From contig CAZWVI010000007.1 of assembly GCA_964637165.1 (NCBI GenBank), positions 1 to 64,000 of the forward strand: a DNA stretch of 64,000 nucleotides, given 5' to 3'. This stretch comes from CAZWVI01 sp964637165 (GTDB lineage Bacteria; Planctomycetota; UBA1135). Below the pieces are notes generated by a model. It was given only the letters and a program-made list of their open reading frames with translations. It did no database searches and was not told the DNA's origin. Both the position numbers and the translations under genes were made by a program. Positions 7,884 through 16,475 of the stretch are shown one piece after another. Each line of letters opens with the position of its first letter. The stretch's first letter is position 1.

Positions 7884-9448
7884 ATCTTTTTTCAACTCGC
7901 CGCGCGGGAATTTTCTTACTACTTGCGGCTGGCATCACCCTGCTAAGCGGATGGTTGCCGTTAATTCCAAGCCTTCGTTCGCTGATTAATTTCGAAGCAT
8001 TTGCCGCGCTTAGCGACGAGCGTTTGGCTAATTTATTTGGGCGCACGATTTGGCTAGCAACGTGCGCTTCAGTACTTACAGCCTTATGCGGTTGGCCGTT
8101 GGCGATACTTGTTTACCGCACCAAACTATGGTCCGGCAATTGGTGTGCACTCCTACTGCCACTACCTTTGTTGTTGCCGCCGCTATTAATCGCCCAAGCA
8201 TGGCACGGCCTACTTGGAATCGACGGCCCTTGGGCTGCAGTATTTTGTCTAGGCTTGGCGTGCGCACCCTTTCCAGCTTTACTCGCCGCGCGTGCACTTT
8301 GCCATCAAAGTCATAGCGCTCACAATGCGGCGCTAATGTTTGGAGGTCCAAAATTGGCCTTCACTCAAATGCTTAGGGTTTCCCTGCCGGCCACTGCCCT
8401 TGGCACGGCGCTAGCATTTTTGTTTATTGTTAGCGACTTTGCCGTCCCTGATTATTTCGCTGCAGTCGGCGACAAGTTTTCAGTGTACGCGGCTGAAGTA
8501 TTTAACGGTTGGCGTTCAGAACAAATCGCTGTTGGCGCAAAAGCATCTGCACCATTAGTACTGCTGGCAGGAATTGTGCTTTATTGTTGTTTATGGATTC
8601 GCGATCGCTATCGCGGATTGGAACATTCGAAAAACTGCACACCACTTCCGGTAGACTTAGGAAAAGGACAATTTGCGCTAACTGTTTTGGCATGGTGCTT
8701 ACTAGGACTCATTTTGTTGATGCCAATTGGTCGAATTATTTTTGAAACTGGCATGGGTGGACCAAACGCCAGTGGTGATTGGCTAAGCCGTGCGAGTGAT
8801 TCTTTTCATAATGGAATTGAACGTGGTCGCAATGATTTAATTCGCTCGTTAAGAACCGGTCTCTGCGCGGCGGGCATTGCCCTATTGATTGCACCGATTT
8901 GGGCCGATTTAATTTGCAAACTAAGAGTTGGTCGCTTGAGTCGTCTTTTGCAAGTATTAATCGCGCTTCCTCTGCTTACGCCAGCGGTCGGCACCGGCCT
9001 CGGTGCAATATTGATTTGGAACACTCCTGCGACCGTTGAATTTTATGATTCATGGATGTTGCCGCCATTGATTATGGCCGGCCGCTTTATGCCGATTGCC
9101 GTATTCATCCTCGTTGAACGCATGCAGCGCAATCCGCGCAGTCAAAACCAAGCCGCCTTAATGGTTGGGGCAAGTTATCTGCATCGTCTTTACCGCTACC
9201 AACTAGGGCCCCATCGTTCGGCTTGGATATTAAGTGCTGGTCTAGTCGCGGTTTTCAGTATTCGCGAACTTGACCTAGCAGTATTAATTCCAGCGGCCAA
9301 TCCATCGGCAGCCGTCAGGTATTACAACGCGCTGCACTTCGCCAGAGATGGCTTTGTCGCGGCGTTTGGCCTAATGATTGCCCTGGTATTGTTTTTACCG
9401 GTGGCACTTCATGCTCTGTGGAAGTCATTAACTCAATCACAACCTTAA
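7880..9448 (+). CDS. ABC transporter permease, fused two-domain type (FbpB/ThiP-like)
   Basis: This is a 522-aa integral membrane protein with about twelve hydrophobic segments in two repeated permease halves. This is the fused architecture of FbpB/SfuB iron and ThiP thiamine permeases. The cytoplasmic loop with the EAA-type coupling motif is recognisable in each half: around HNAALMFGGPKLAFTQMLRV in the first, and NQAALMVGASYLHRLYRYQL in the second. It forms the transmembrane channel for the preceding binding protein and the following ATPase. The stop of the upstream gene and this start share ATGA. Confidence 0.87.
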   Translation: MNLFSTRRAGIFLLLAAGITLLSGWLPLIPSLRSLINFEAFAALSDERLANLFGRTIWLATCASVLTALCGWPLAILVYRTKLWSGNWCALLLPLPLLLPPLLIAQAWHGLLGIDGPWAAVFCLGLACAPFPALLAARALCHQSHSAHNAALMFGGPKLAFTQMLRVSLPATALGTALAFLFIVSDFAVPDYFAAVGDKFSVYAAEVFNGWRSEQIAVGAKASAPLVLLAGIVLYCCLWIRDRYRGLEHSKNCTPLPVDLGKGQFALTVLAWCLLGLILLMPIGRIIFETGMGGPNASGDWLSRASDSFHNGIERGRNDLIRSLRTGLCAAGIALLIAPIWADLICKLRVGRLSRLLQVLIALPLLTPAVGTGLGAILIWNTPATVEFYDSWMLPPLIMAGRFMPIAVFILVERMQRNPRSQNQAALMVGASYLHRLYRYQLGPHRSAWILSAGLVAVFSIRELDLAVLIPAANPSAAVRYYNALHFARDGFVAAFGLMIALVLFLPVALHALWKSLTQSQP

Positions 9449-9450
9449 AC

Positions 9451-10158
9451 ATGCTCTCACTTAATAACATTTTTTTCGCTTTTGGCGACCAGGTGATCTT
9501 AAACGAAATCAGCTTTAATGTTGATGCCGGACAACGCCTAACTATTGCGGGCAAAAGTGGTGCTGGAAAATCGACCTTGCTGCGCCTGATTGCTGGCCTC
9601 GATAACCCCGACTCCGGCTCTATTCATTTCGCCGACGTCTTGGCATCGGAAGGGCGCAAAGTACATTTGCAACCATGGCAACGCAATACCCAAATGGTTT
9701 TTCAAGATTTAGGGTTGTGGCCAACCCGCAGCGTTGCGCAAAACATCTCCGACGCTCTAAGGGCACAAGGATTCGATAAGAGCAAAATTGATTCCAGAGT
9801 TTTTGAATGCCTTGAGGAGGTTGGCTTAAGTGCACTAGCTCAACGCAAGCCCGACTCTTTATCAGGCGGTGAAGCACGCCGCTTAGCTTTTGCCCGCGCA
9901 CTTGCTAGTAAACCAAAACTTTTGCTACTCGACGAGCCGTTTGCCAGTTTGGATCCAGTTTCGCGCGACGATGGTTTATGTTGGCTGGACAAAGTTTTGC
10001 ACAGTTCGCAATCAGCAGTAATTTTAGTGACGCACGAGCCAAGTGAAGCTATTAGTCTTGGCGGCGAAGTGCGTATTCTTAAGGACCAAAAATTAAGTAA
10101 AGCACGCGCAGTTGAACAGGTGTGCGGTGATTCAGAGACCTTCAAGCTAGCACTTTAA
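9451..10158 (+). CDS. ABC transporter ATP-binding protein
   Basis: This is the nucleotide-binding subunit of the importer, 235 aa from the ATG at 9451. An upstream in-frame ATG at 9418 lies inside the permease gene, and 9451 begins directly after the permease stop, so it is preferred. Walker A GKSGAGKST is at 34-42, the Q-loop glutamine at 85, the signature LSGGE at 137-141, Walker B LLLLDEP at 157-163, and the H-loop in VTHEPSEA. The protein lacks the C-terminal TOBE-type regulatory extension of longer FbpC or PotA proteins. Three bases separate it from the cytochrome gene. Confidence 0.92.
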   Translation: MLSLNNIFFAFGDQVILNEISFNVDAGQRLTIAGKSGAGKSTLLRLIAGLDNPDSGSIHFADVLASEGRKVHLQPWQRNTQMVFQDLGLWPTRSVAQNISDALRAQGFDKSKIDSRVFECLEEVGLSALAQRKPDSLSGGEARRLAFARALASKPKLLLLDEPFASLDPVSRDDGLCWLDKVLHSSQSAVILVTHEPSEAISLGGEVRILKDQKLSKARAVEQVCGDSETFKLAL

Positions 10159-10160
10159 AC

Positions 10161-11141
10161 ATGAACAAAGTTTCACTTCCGGCCTTTCTCGCTAGCGCAG
10201 CTGGAGTCTGGGTTTTATTTAAAATAATAATTCCTAGCACTCCAACTGAAGCTTTGGCGATTGCTTCATCTAAGCAATGTCTTGAATGCCATGCCGATGT
10301 TGCAAAAGAGTGGCAGGAGTCGCACCATGCTTTCGCTTATGAAAACCCAGAGGTGCGCAAATTGAGTCAAGACTTCCGCAACGAGGAATGCTTGGCTTGC
10401 CATGCCCCTCGACCGGTGTTGTTATTCGCCCAAGGCGAACGAGTTCTAGCACGCAACGCCGAGCGCAAACTTGGAGTTGATTGTTTAGCCTGTCACCTCG
10501 TGCCAAGTGGCGGAGTTGCAACGACCAATCCGAAACCGCAAATCGACGCACCCTGCCGACCGCAAACCGTCGAGCGTCTTGGCCAGGCAGACAATTGCGC
10601 TGCTTGCCATAACCAACACAAAACTGTTGAACAATGGCGCGCCGCACCTGAACGTTTTGACGACAACCCACTAAAGGGTGATGATTGTTTACATTGCCAC
10701 ATGCCGGTGGCGTGGCGCAGCGGCGGAATTCGCGGGCGCGACCACCGTTTCCAAGCTTCACACCACACTCCATCGATTCAAAAGGCGGTTGAGTTGAGTG
10801 CCGAACTATCAAATGAAAGCCTCCACATTGAACTAGTTAATTCCGGAGCGGCGCACAATTTCCCGACCGATGAACGTTCCCGGGCAGCGGACATTCAAAG
10901 TCGTTGGAAAGACGAAAATGGCCAGTGGAGTTCCTGGGAACACGTTTACCGTTTCCGCGACCCATATCGTGATGAAACTGATTTAGTTAATACGACGCTA
11001 ATTTCAGGTGAAACCTGGAGTGATGACATCGATCTCGTTGTTGAAGCGAATGTGTTTGAAGTGCGATTAATTTATCGCACCAATCCCTTTCAAAGCGATG
11101 AAGATGCAGCTGTAATTCACACCATTCAACTTAATCGATAA
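10161..11141 (+). CDS. Pentaheme cytochrome c (cytochrome c554-like)
   Basis: This 326-aa exported protein has an N-terminal hydrophobic signal or anchor (about residues 4-24) and five CxxCH haem-attachment motifs at 40-44, 77-81, 108-112, 146-150 and 176-180. Spacing and accompanying histidines resemble the cytochrome c554/multihaem family. The C-terminal 130 residues have no haem motif and look like a beta-rich domain. It should carry electrons on the outer face of the membrane. Its place three bases after an iron-type ABC importer, and one base overlapping the next gene, suggests a shared role such as iron reduction before uptake, but this is inference. No cytochrome c maturation genes are present in the window. 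Confidence 0.87.
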   Translation: MNKVSLPAFLASAAGVWVLFKIIIPSTPTEALAIASSKQCLECHADVAKEWQESHHAFAYENPEVRKLSQDFRNEECLACHAPRPVLLFAQGERVLARNAERKLGVDCLACHLVPSGGVATTNPKPQIDAPCRPQTVERLGQADNCAACHNQHKTVEQWRAAPERFDDNPLKGDDCLHCHMPVAWRSGGIRGRDHRFQASHHTPSIQKAVELSAELSNESLHIELVNSGAAHNFPTDERSRAADIQSRWKDENGQWSSWEHVYRFRDPYRDETDLVNTTLISGETWSDDIDLVVEANVFEVRLIYRTNPFQSDEDAAVIHTIQLNR

Positions 11142-12406
11142 TGCCCAATTACCTCCCCCCGATTGCGGTCTGTGTCCTACTTTTCAGCGCGCTAAGCTGT
11201 ACCCAAAAGGACGCGCCGCAAACTTCAATTGTTAAGACTTACCAACCTGTGCTTAGCACAAAGTTGGCTTTTTACCGCGAAGCAGGGCTACCTAGTTGTT
11301 CAAAGTCAGAAACGAACGAGGTCTTGGATTACTTAATCGCTTCAAATGCCGGTGGAAGATTAGGTCGTATGGCCACCAACTCGTTGAAGGACATGGCTTC
11401 CGACAAGCTATGCGCTAACTTGTTAAGCCTAGCTGAAAATCGTTTCCTTGATGACGCAACTCGCATTATGACTTACCCATTATTGCGTGAACGAGCCGTT
11501 CCGGCGTGTATTCCACGTTTAGTGCTACGTCTTAAATACGAAAAGGATTTAACTTCCAATGTTTTAATTTCCGACACGCTTTTAAAACTTGGAAATGGGG
11601 CCGGCTTGAGTGGTTTAGAAACAATTATGCAAGATGAGTCAGGCGATTCGAATCAACGCAACCACGCCGCGCAAATCTGCATTGCGCGACTGGGCGTAAA
11701 TGAACAGGAGCCGAGTTTTTCGAATGCATGGGAGGCCTTGCAGCTGGCCCAAGCTACATGGCGCAAAGATCGGATGTTGGCAGGAAACCAATCGGTGCCG
11801 TCGATTGACTTAATGGCAGAATGCTGGCGCATGATTGAAAAATTGGGCAGCCAACCACTACGCCCTGTTGATGATGCACGCTTTGTCCTGTCTAGGCTTA
11901 ACTGTGCTATTTCAATGCCAGCTCTAATTGATGCCGCTTTCGATGAAAGCGTTTACGTACGTGAACATGCTCTTCAAACCATCAGCTGGATTGGCTACCC
12001 GGCTGGTGAATGGGAATTGAAAAATAGTCCTGAGGCAACAACTCCGTTAAGTTCATTATTAAATGATCCCAACATGCGTGCCCGCGCTCTAGAAGCACTT
12101 GGCGCTCTTGGCCACGAAATGGCCGCGAAGGTGGTTGTCGATTGGCTTGGAGATTCCAACATTGAAGTTGCCACCGCAGCCGCCGACAGTATTTTGCGAT
12201 GCGGCAGTGTGGCCCAAGCCCAAACCGCTCGCAACGCCGCGCGCAGTAAGTATTTGTCACCCGAGGCCCAGCTTTCCCTGCATTTATTCTTGGCTGAAAC
12301 CGACACCCTACCGCCCTCGCCACCAAGCCCAGACGATATCGCAATTGGCGAAAGGAAGCGGCGGGAACTTTGGGCGCAACTACGCAAATCGCGACCCGGC
12401 CAATAA
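11141..12406 (+). CDS. HEAT-repeat lipoprotein of unknown function
   Basis: This 421-aa protein starts with a signal peptide ending in a lipobox-like ALSC (Cys20). Most of the remainder is predicted alpha-helical with HEAT/PBS-lyase-like repeats. The clearest are at about 255-350, for example around EHALQTISWIG and RARALEALGALGHEMAAKVV. Such repeats bind proteins and often accompany multihaem cytochromes in envelope complexes. It overlaps the cytochrome gene by one base and ends the run that begins with the iron ABC genes. The first repeat element of the MITE-like unit begins three bases after its stop. No enzymatic motif is visible. Confidence 0.75.
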   Translation: MPNYLPPIAVCVLLFSALSCTQKDAPQTSIVKTYQPVLSTKLAFYREAGLPSCSKSETNEVLDYLIASNAGGRLGRMATNSLKDMASDKLCANLLSLAENRFLDDATRIMTYPLLRERAVPACIPRLVLRLKYEKDLTSNVLISDTLLKLGNGAGLSGLETIMQDESGDSNQRNHAAQICIARLGVNEQEPSFSNAWEALQLAQATWRKDRMLAGNQSVPSIDLMAECWRMIEKLGSQPLRPVDDARFVLSRLNCAISMPALIDAAFDESVYVREHALQTISWIGYPAGEWELKNSPEATTPLSSLLNDPNMRARALEALGALGHEMAAKVVVDWLGDSNIEVATAAADSILRCGSVAQAQTARNAARSKYLSPEAQLSLHLFLAETDTLPPSPPSPDDIAIGERKRRELWAQLRKSRPGQ

Positions 12407-12408
12407 CT

Positions 12409-12585
12409 GGACTCTGACCCTATCCATTGGGTCAGGGCTTTCCCTAAGACCCTTGCCAACAGATGTATGCAGGAGTTTATGAGTGAAGGCTTAAGCATTG
12501 CCAAGAATTTAGACCTAAGTAGCTTCAATGAAAAGGTTTAAGATTAAAAAGAAAAAAAGTGACCCAGTCGATAGGGTCAGAGTCT
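12409..12585. mobile_element. MITE-like unit bounded by GACTCTGACCC inverted repeats
   Basis: The left end 12409-12434 is GGACTCTGACCC, 8-nt loop, GGGTCA. The right end 12560-12585 is the mirror image TGACCC, 8-nt loop, GGGTCAGAGTCT. The two ends face each other over about 125 bp of AT-rich filler with A-tracts. A short open frame crosses the unit from 12407 to a TAA near 12540 (about 44 codons). I do not recognise its product, and it could be the tail of a lost transposase. No transposase gene lies in the window, so the unit would be non-autonomous. Confidence 0.5.
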
Positions 12586-12591
12586 GAATCT

Positions 12592-13617
12592 GTGCCAATC
12601 CCCCCCCTCCTTGACCAGCTCGATCGTCCCCTTCGTAGCTTGCGGCTCTCCGTTACCGATCGCTGCAATATGCGTTGTGCTTACTGCATGCCTGAGGATA
12701 ACTACCAGTGGTTGCCCCGGCCTAACATCTTGCACTACGGGGAATTTAGCACTTTAACTGAGGTCTTTTGTGAGTTTGGAGTATCGCGAGTGCGGCTTAC
12801 CGGAGGTGAGCCATTATTGCGACGTGATTTATTTAGACTTATCGAACGACTCAGCCACATTCCGCAAATCGAAGATGTTGCACTAACGACCAACGGCTTA
12901 CGTTTACGTGACCACGCCAAGGACCTTTTTGATGCTGGCCTAAATCGCCTCACATTAAGCCTTGACACTCTTGACGCGAACAAGTTTCGCAAATTAACTC
13001 GTCGTGATGGTTTGCGCCGAGTAATTGCTGGCGTCAAGACTGCCAACCAAGTTGGCTTCACCGGCAGCAAAATCAACACGGTTTTAATGCGCGGCGTTAA
13101 CGACAAAGAAATCCCGCAACTAATTGAATTCGCTCAGGAGCATCAACATGAAATTCGTTTCATTGAATACATGGATGTCGGTGGGGCTAAGGATTGGAAC
13201 GGCAATCTAGTAATTAGTCACGAAGAAATTTTGGCGGCAATTAGTCAGAATTTTGGTGAAATAACCAGCGTTAACAAAACTGATTCAGCACCAGCCAATC
13301 GCTTCAAACTTTCCGACGGCACAACTTTTGGGATCATTGCCTCCACCACGAAACCGTTTTGTTCCAGCTGTGATCGCAGCCGCTTAACTGCTGACGGCCA
13401 GTGGTTTCATTGCCTCTATAACTCAATTGGAGTCAATTTGCGCGACTTATTGCGTAACGACAAATTGGATGAATTACGTGAAGTGATCAAACACGCCTGG
13501 TCGAAGCGAGCCGATCAAGCTGCCTTAGATTTATCCAAGCTCGACTTAAATGCGCGTCAAGCCAGCGGCGAAGACCCCGACAACCCCCACCTTGGCATGC
13601 ACGTCAAGGGCGGCTAA
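12592..13617 (+). CDS. moaA: GTP 3',8-cyclase MoaA
   Basis: This radical SAM enzyme carries out the first step of molybdenum cofactor synthesis, rearranging GTP to 3',8-cyclo-H2GTP. From GTG 12592 it is 341 aa. The SAM-cluster motif CNMRCAYC lies at 25-32, TGGEPLLR follows near 75, and the C-terminal second-cluster cysteines are in PFCSSCDRSRL and about 14 residues later. The protein ends in the functionally important GG. A GTG at 12559 extends the frame by 11 residues but lies inside the right-hand repeat, so 12592 fits the family better. A three-subunit molybdenum hydroxylase at 45.7 kb is a plausible user of the cofactor. Confidence 0.92.
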   Translation: MPIPPLLDQLDRPLRSLRLSVTDRCNMRCAYCMPEDNYQWLPRPNILHYGEFSTLTEVFCEFGVSRVRLTGGEPLLRRDLFRLIERLSHIPQIEDVALTTNGLRLRDHAKDLFDAGLNRLTLSLDTLDANKFRKLTRRDGLRRVIAGVKTANQVGFTGSKINTVLMRGVNDKEIPQLIEFAQEHQHEIRFIEYMDVGGAKDWNGNLVISHEEILAAISQNFGEITSVNKTDSAPANRFKLSDGTTFGIIASTTKPFCSSCDRSRLTADGQWFHCLYNSIGVNLRDLLRNDKLDELREVIKHAWSKRADQAALDLSKLDLNARQASGEDPDNPHLGMHVKGG

Positions 13618-13619
13618 CC

Positions 13620-14453
13620 ATGCAACTTATTAGCTTAGCTAGCGGGTCGTCGGGAAACTGTGCAATCATTCGAGCCGGCCGCGGTGATGACGAAACAATG
13701 CTGCTACTTGATGCAGGTATTGCCATGCGAACCGCACGCCAACTTGCACTGGAGGCCGACTGCAATTTAGCTCAACTAGATGCAGTACTACTTACTCACG
13801 CACACTCCGACCACTGTGCAAAAGTTGTTCCTCTTGCGGCGCGCGCCGCCGCACCACTCTGGGCACATCCAGACAGTTTGCATCCGCGCTCGGCAGTTAG
13901 TAAATCAGAATTAATACGCCGACAAGTGGACCACCACTCATTTGAATCCAGGGTCAGTTTCAAAGTCGGTTGCATCGAAGTCTTACCAGTCTTATTAGCC
14001 CATGATGCCCACCCGACCCACGGTTTTATATTCTCATCGCAAGGCGTTAAGGCTGGCTTCTTCACTGACACTGGAACTACTGACGCTTTAAGCCCCGACC
14101 TTTTGGAAGATCTCGACATACTCTTTCTCGAATTTAACCACGATTTGGAAATGCTCGAAAATGGCCCTTACCCCTGGTTTTTGCAACAACGTGTCGCTGG
14201 CAAACTTGGCCATCTAAGCAATTGCCAAGCCGCCCAAGTTATTTCTGAACGGGTCGGCATTCGCCTCCAGCATTTGGGTCTTGCCCACCTTTCGAGTAAA
14301 AACAATTCACCGCAATTAGCTCTGGCCGCCGCCCGCGCCGCTTTGCGCAATCGCGGCCTTGAAATAACCCCACATATAGCACCAAAACGTGGCCTTTTGT
14401 GCTTCGATGTTCCACCGCTTGCAAGTCGCAGTAAAGTCCGCAACTCCCTATAA
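13620..14453 (+). CDS. WalJ/YycJ-like metallo-beta-lactamase-fold hydrolase
   Basis: This 277-aa cytosolic protein opens with the subfamily signature LASGSSGNC (6-14) and has the metal-binding HAHSDH (60-65). Further metal ligands are in AHDAHPTHGF near 120-130 and in FTDTGTTD near 142. It matches the YycJ/WalJ group, a predicted single-strand DNA exonuclease or phosphodiesterase. It begins 2 bp after moaA. Its stop codon lies inside a TATAAT that probably serves as the -10 of the lipA cluster. Confidence 0.85.
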   Translation: MQLISLASGSSGNCAIIRAGRGDDETMLLLDAGIAMRTARQLALEADCNLAQLDAVLLTHAHSDHCAKVVPLAARAAAPLWAHPDSLHPRSAVSKSELIRRQVDHHSFESRVSFKVGCIEVLPVLLAHDAHPTHGFIFSSQGVKAGFFTDTGTTDALSPDLLEDLDILFLEFNHDLEMLENGPYPWFLQQRVAGKLGHLSNCQAAQVISERVGIRLQHLGLAHLSSKNNSPQLALAAARAALRNRGLEITPHIAPKRGLLCFDVPPLASRSKVRNSL

Positions 14454-14454
14454 T
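14449..14454 (+). promoter_or_regulatory. Putative -10 element (TATAAT) of the lipA-lipB cluster
   Basis: A consensus TATAAT overlaps the stop of the WalJ-like gene, with the lipA ATG 21 nt further on. An AAAGG at about 14464-14468 would serve as ribosome binding site. The -35 region is not clearly recognisable. Confidence 0.45.
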
Positions 14455-14475
14455 CTACCGGCTTAAAGGCTCCCC

Positions 14476-15363
14476 ATGGCTACTACATCTACCCCCAAGC
14501 CGGCGTGGCTAAAAATGCGCCTACCAAGCGGCGAAAATGTCGCGGAAGTTCGCAATTTGTTGCGCGAAAGGAACCTCCACACCGTGTGTGAGGAGGCGCG
14601 GTGTCCAAATTTAGGCGAGTGCTGGAATTCAGGTGTTGCCACGGTGATGTTGATGGGAGATATCTGCACTCGCGGATGTCGTTTTTGCGCAGTCAAAACT
14701 GGCAATCCAAATGGCTGGTTGGATCGAGCTGAACCAGGCAAGGTCGCCGAAATGGCCGACTTACAACAACTTCGTTACATCGTGTTGACCTCGGTTGACC
14801 GGGACGATGTTGCCGACCTTGGAGCTGAACACTACGCGCAAACTATTGCTGCGCTTAAGCAAAGACGCGCCGACCTTTTAGTTGAAGCCCTAACTCCTGA
14901 CTTTCAAGGGCGCAGCGATTGCATCAAAACTGTGCTCTCCACCGGACTCGATGTTTTCGCCCACAATTTGGAAACGGTTGAGTCGCTACATCGTCAAGTC
15001 CGCGACGTTCGCGCCACTTACCAGCAATCAATAGCGGTGTTAGCGAAGGCCAAAGAAATCGATCCGAACATCACCACAAAGACTTCAATCATGTTGGGCT
15101 TAGGCGAAGATCCACAAGAAGTTCGGCAGGCGATGTTCGACCTCCGCCAAGCTGGCGTTGACATAATTACTTTTGGTCAATATTTACAACCCAGTTCACG
15201 TCATTTGAAAGTTTCACGTTTTGTACCACCGAGTGAATTTGACTGGTACAAACAACTTGCAGAACAAGAATATGGTTTTGCCTTTTGTGCCTCAGGACCG
15301 ATGGTGCGGTCTTCTTACAAAGCCGCTGAGCATTTCGTGCTCGCGCAGCAAAATAAATCATGA
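14476..15363 (+). CDS. lipA: Lipoyl synthase
   Basis: This radical SAM enzyme inserts two sulfurs into octanoyl-lysine on lipoyl domains. At 295 aa it has standard length. The auxiliary cluster cysteines C38, C43 and C49 (CEEARCPNLGEC) and the radical SAM cluster C64, C68, C71 (CTRGCRFC) are present, as is the C-terminal RSSY serine ligand motif near residue 282. It opens the 2-oxoacid dehydrogenase cluster, and its stop overlaps the first E1 alpha start by 4 bases (ATGA). With lipB at the other end, the cluster carries the machinery to lipoylate its own E2. Confidence 0.96.
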   Translation: MATTSTPKPAWLKMRLPSGENVAEVRNLLRERNLHTVCEEARCPNLGECWNSGVATVMLMGDICTRGCRFCAVKTGNPNGWLDRAEPGKVAEMADLQQLRYIVLTSVDRDDVADLGAEHYAQTIAALKQRRADLLVEALTPDFQGRSDCIKTVLSTGLDVFAHNLETVESLHRQVRDVRATYQQSIAVLAKAKEIDPNITTKTSIMLGLGEDPQEVRQAMFDLRQAGVDIITFGQYLQPSSRHLKVSRFVPPSEFDWYKQLAEQEYGFAFCASGPMVRSSYKAAEHFVLAQQNKS

Positions 15364-16475
15364 GTGATTCACTCCAACAAATCTTAAAGCCCGACGGCAC
15401 TACCGTTGGCAAAGTTCCGCGCATCAGCAAAGAATTGCTGCTCAGAATGCACCGCGCAATCGTGCAAACCCGCCACTTCGATGACCGTTGCATGAAATTG
15501 CAGCGCACCGGAAAAATTGGCTTCTCGGTGCCTAACCTCGGAATCGAGGCGGTTTCGGCTGGTTCAGCCGCCGCCCTCGACCCGCAAAAAGATTGGATGG
15601 CGCCTTCTTATCGTGACTTTGCGATGTTGTTCTTTCACGATGTTGACCCTGAAGACATGATGGACACTCAATTCGGCAATTGCGAAGATCAAAACAAAGG
15701 TCGCCAAATGCCGGTGCACTTTTCTTTTGAGGAACCCAAAGTTTTATCGATTTCTTCACCACTTGGCACCCAACTACCACACGCCGTAGGAATTGCCTTA
15801 GCTGCACAACAACGTGGCGAAGACGCTGTGGCACTGGCTAGTTTTGGCGACGGCGGAACTTCTACTTCAGGATTTCATTCTGGAATGAACTTTGCAGGCG
15901 TTAGCAAAGCACCTTGCGTGTTCTTGTGCCAAAACAATCAATGGGCGATTTCATGTCCAATTGAAAAACAAACCGCTAGCGAAACTATGGCACAAAAAGG
16001 TGACGCTTACGGAGTGCCGGCAGTACGCGTCGACGGCAACGATGTGCTTGCCGTTTACAAGGCTACCGCCAATGCCGTTAAACGCGCGCGTGCTGGCGAA
16101 GGCCCAACTTTAATTGAAGCGGTCACTATGCGCATGGGCGGGCACTCGACTTCTGACGACCCCACCCGCTACGTACCCGCCGAACTCATGGACGAGTGGC
16201 GTGAGAAAGACCCACGAAATCGTTTCGAAACTTGGCTCCTAAGTGAAGGCCATGTTAGCGAAGATGACCTCAAGCGCATCGATGCAGAATGCGCTGAACA
16301 AATGGCCAGCGCGGCCAAGGCTTCGGCCGCTAAAGGACGTCCGGCACTTGACACTGTTTTTTCAGACGTCTACCAAACCACCCCCAAACACATCGCCCAA
16401 CAACGTGACTGGTGTATTCGCCACCACTCATCACGCGGCGAAGAAGTAAACGAGAAAGGAGAATTCCCGCTGTGA
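15360..16475 (+). CDS. 2-oxoacid dehydrogenase E1 alpha subunit, first paralogue (branched-chain type)
   Basis: This thiamine-diphosphate-dependent E1 alpha subunit (371 aa) decarboxylates a 2-oxoacid together with the beta subunit. The ThDP motif runs from GDG (163-165) to NN (192-193). The later loop MGGHSTSDDPTRY matches the branched-chain 2-oxoacid dehydrogenase form (HSTSDD) rather than the pyruvate form (HGHSMSD). It is followed by the beta subunit with a GTGA overlap. A second alpha paralogue of 382 aa lies three genes downstream with only one beta gene between them. Substrate is inferred to be branched-chain oxoacids, but pyruvate cannot be excluded. Confidence 0.92.
   Translation: MSDSLQQILKPDGTTVGKVPRISKELLLRMHRAIVQTRHFDDRCMKLQRTGKIGFSVPNLGIEAVSAGSAAALDPQKDWMAPSYRDFAMLFFHDVDPEDMMDTQFGNCEDQNKGRQMPVHFSFEEPKVLSISSPLGTQLPHAVGIALAAQQRGEDAVALASFGDGGTSTSGFHSGMNFAGVSKAPCVFLCQNNQWAISCPIEKQTASETMAQKGDAYGVPAVRVDGNDVLAVYKATANAVKRARAGEGPTLIEAVTMRMGGHSTSDDPTRYVPAELMDEWREKDPRNRFETWLLSEGHVSEDDLKRIDAECAEQMASAAKASAAKGRPALDTVFSDVYQTTPKHIAQQRDWCIRHHSSRGEEVNEKGEFPL

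Noticed and set aside
16412..16471. Longer N-terminus for the E1 beta subunit
   Set aside because: The extension lies entirely in the E1 alpha coding region, while GTG 16472 has a good ribosome binding site and a GTGA overlap.
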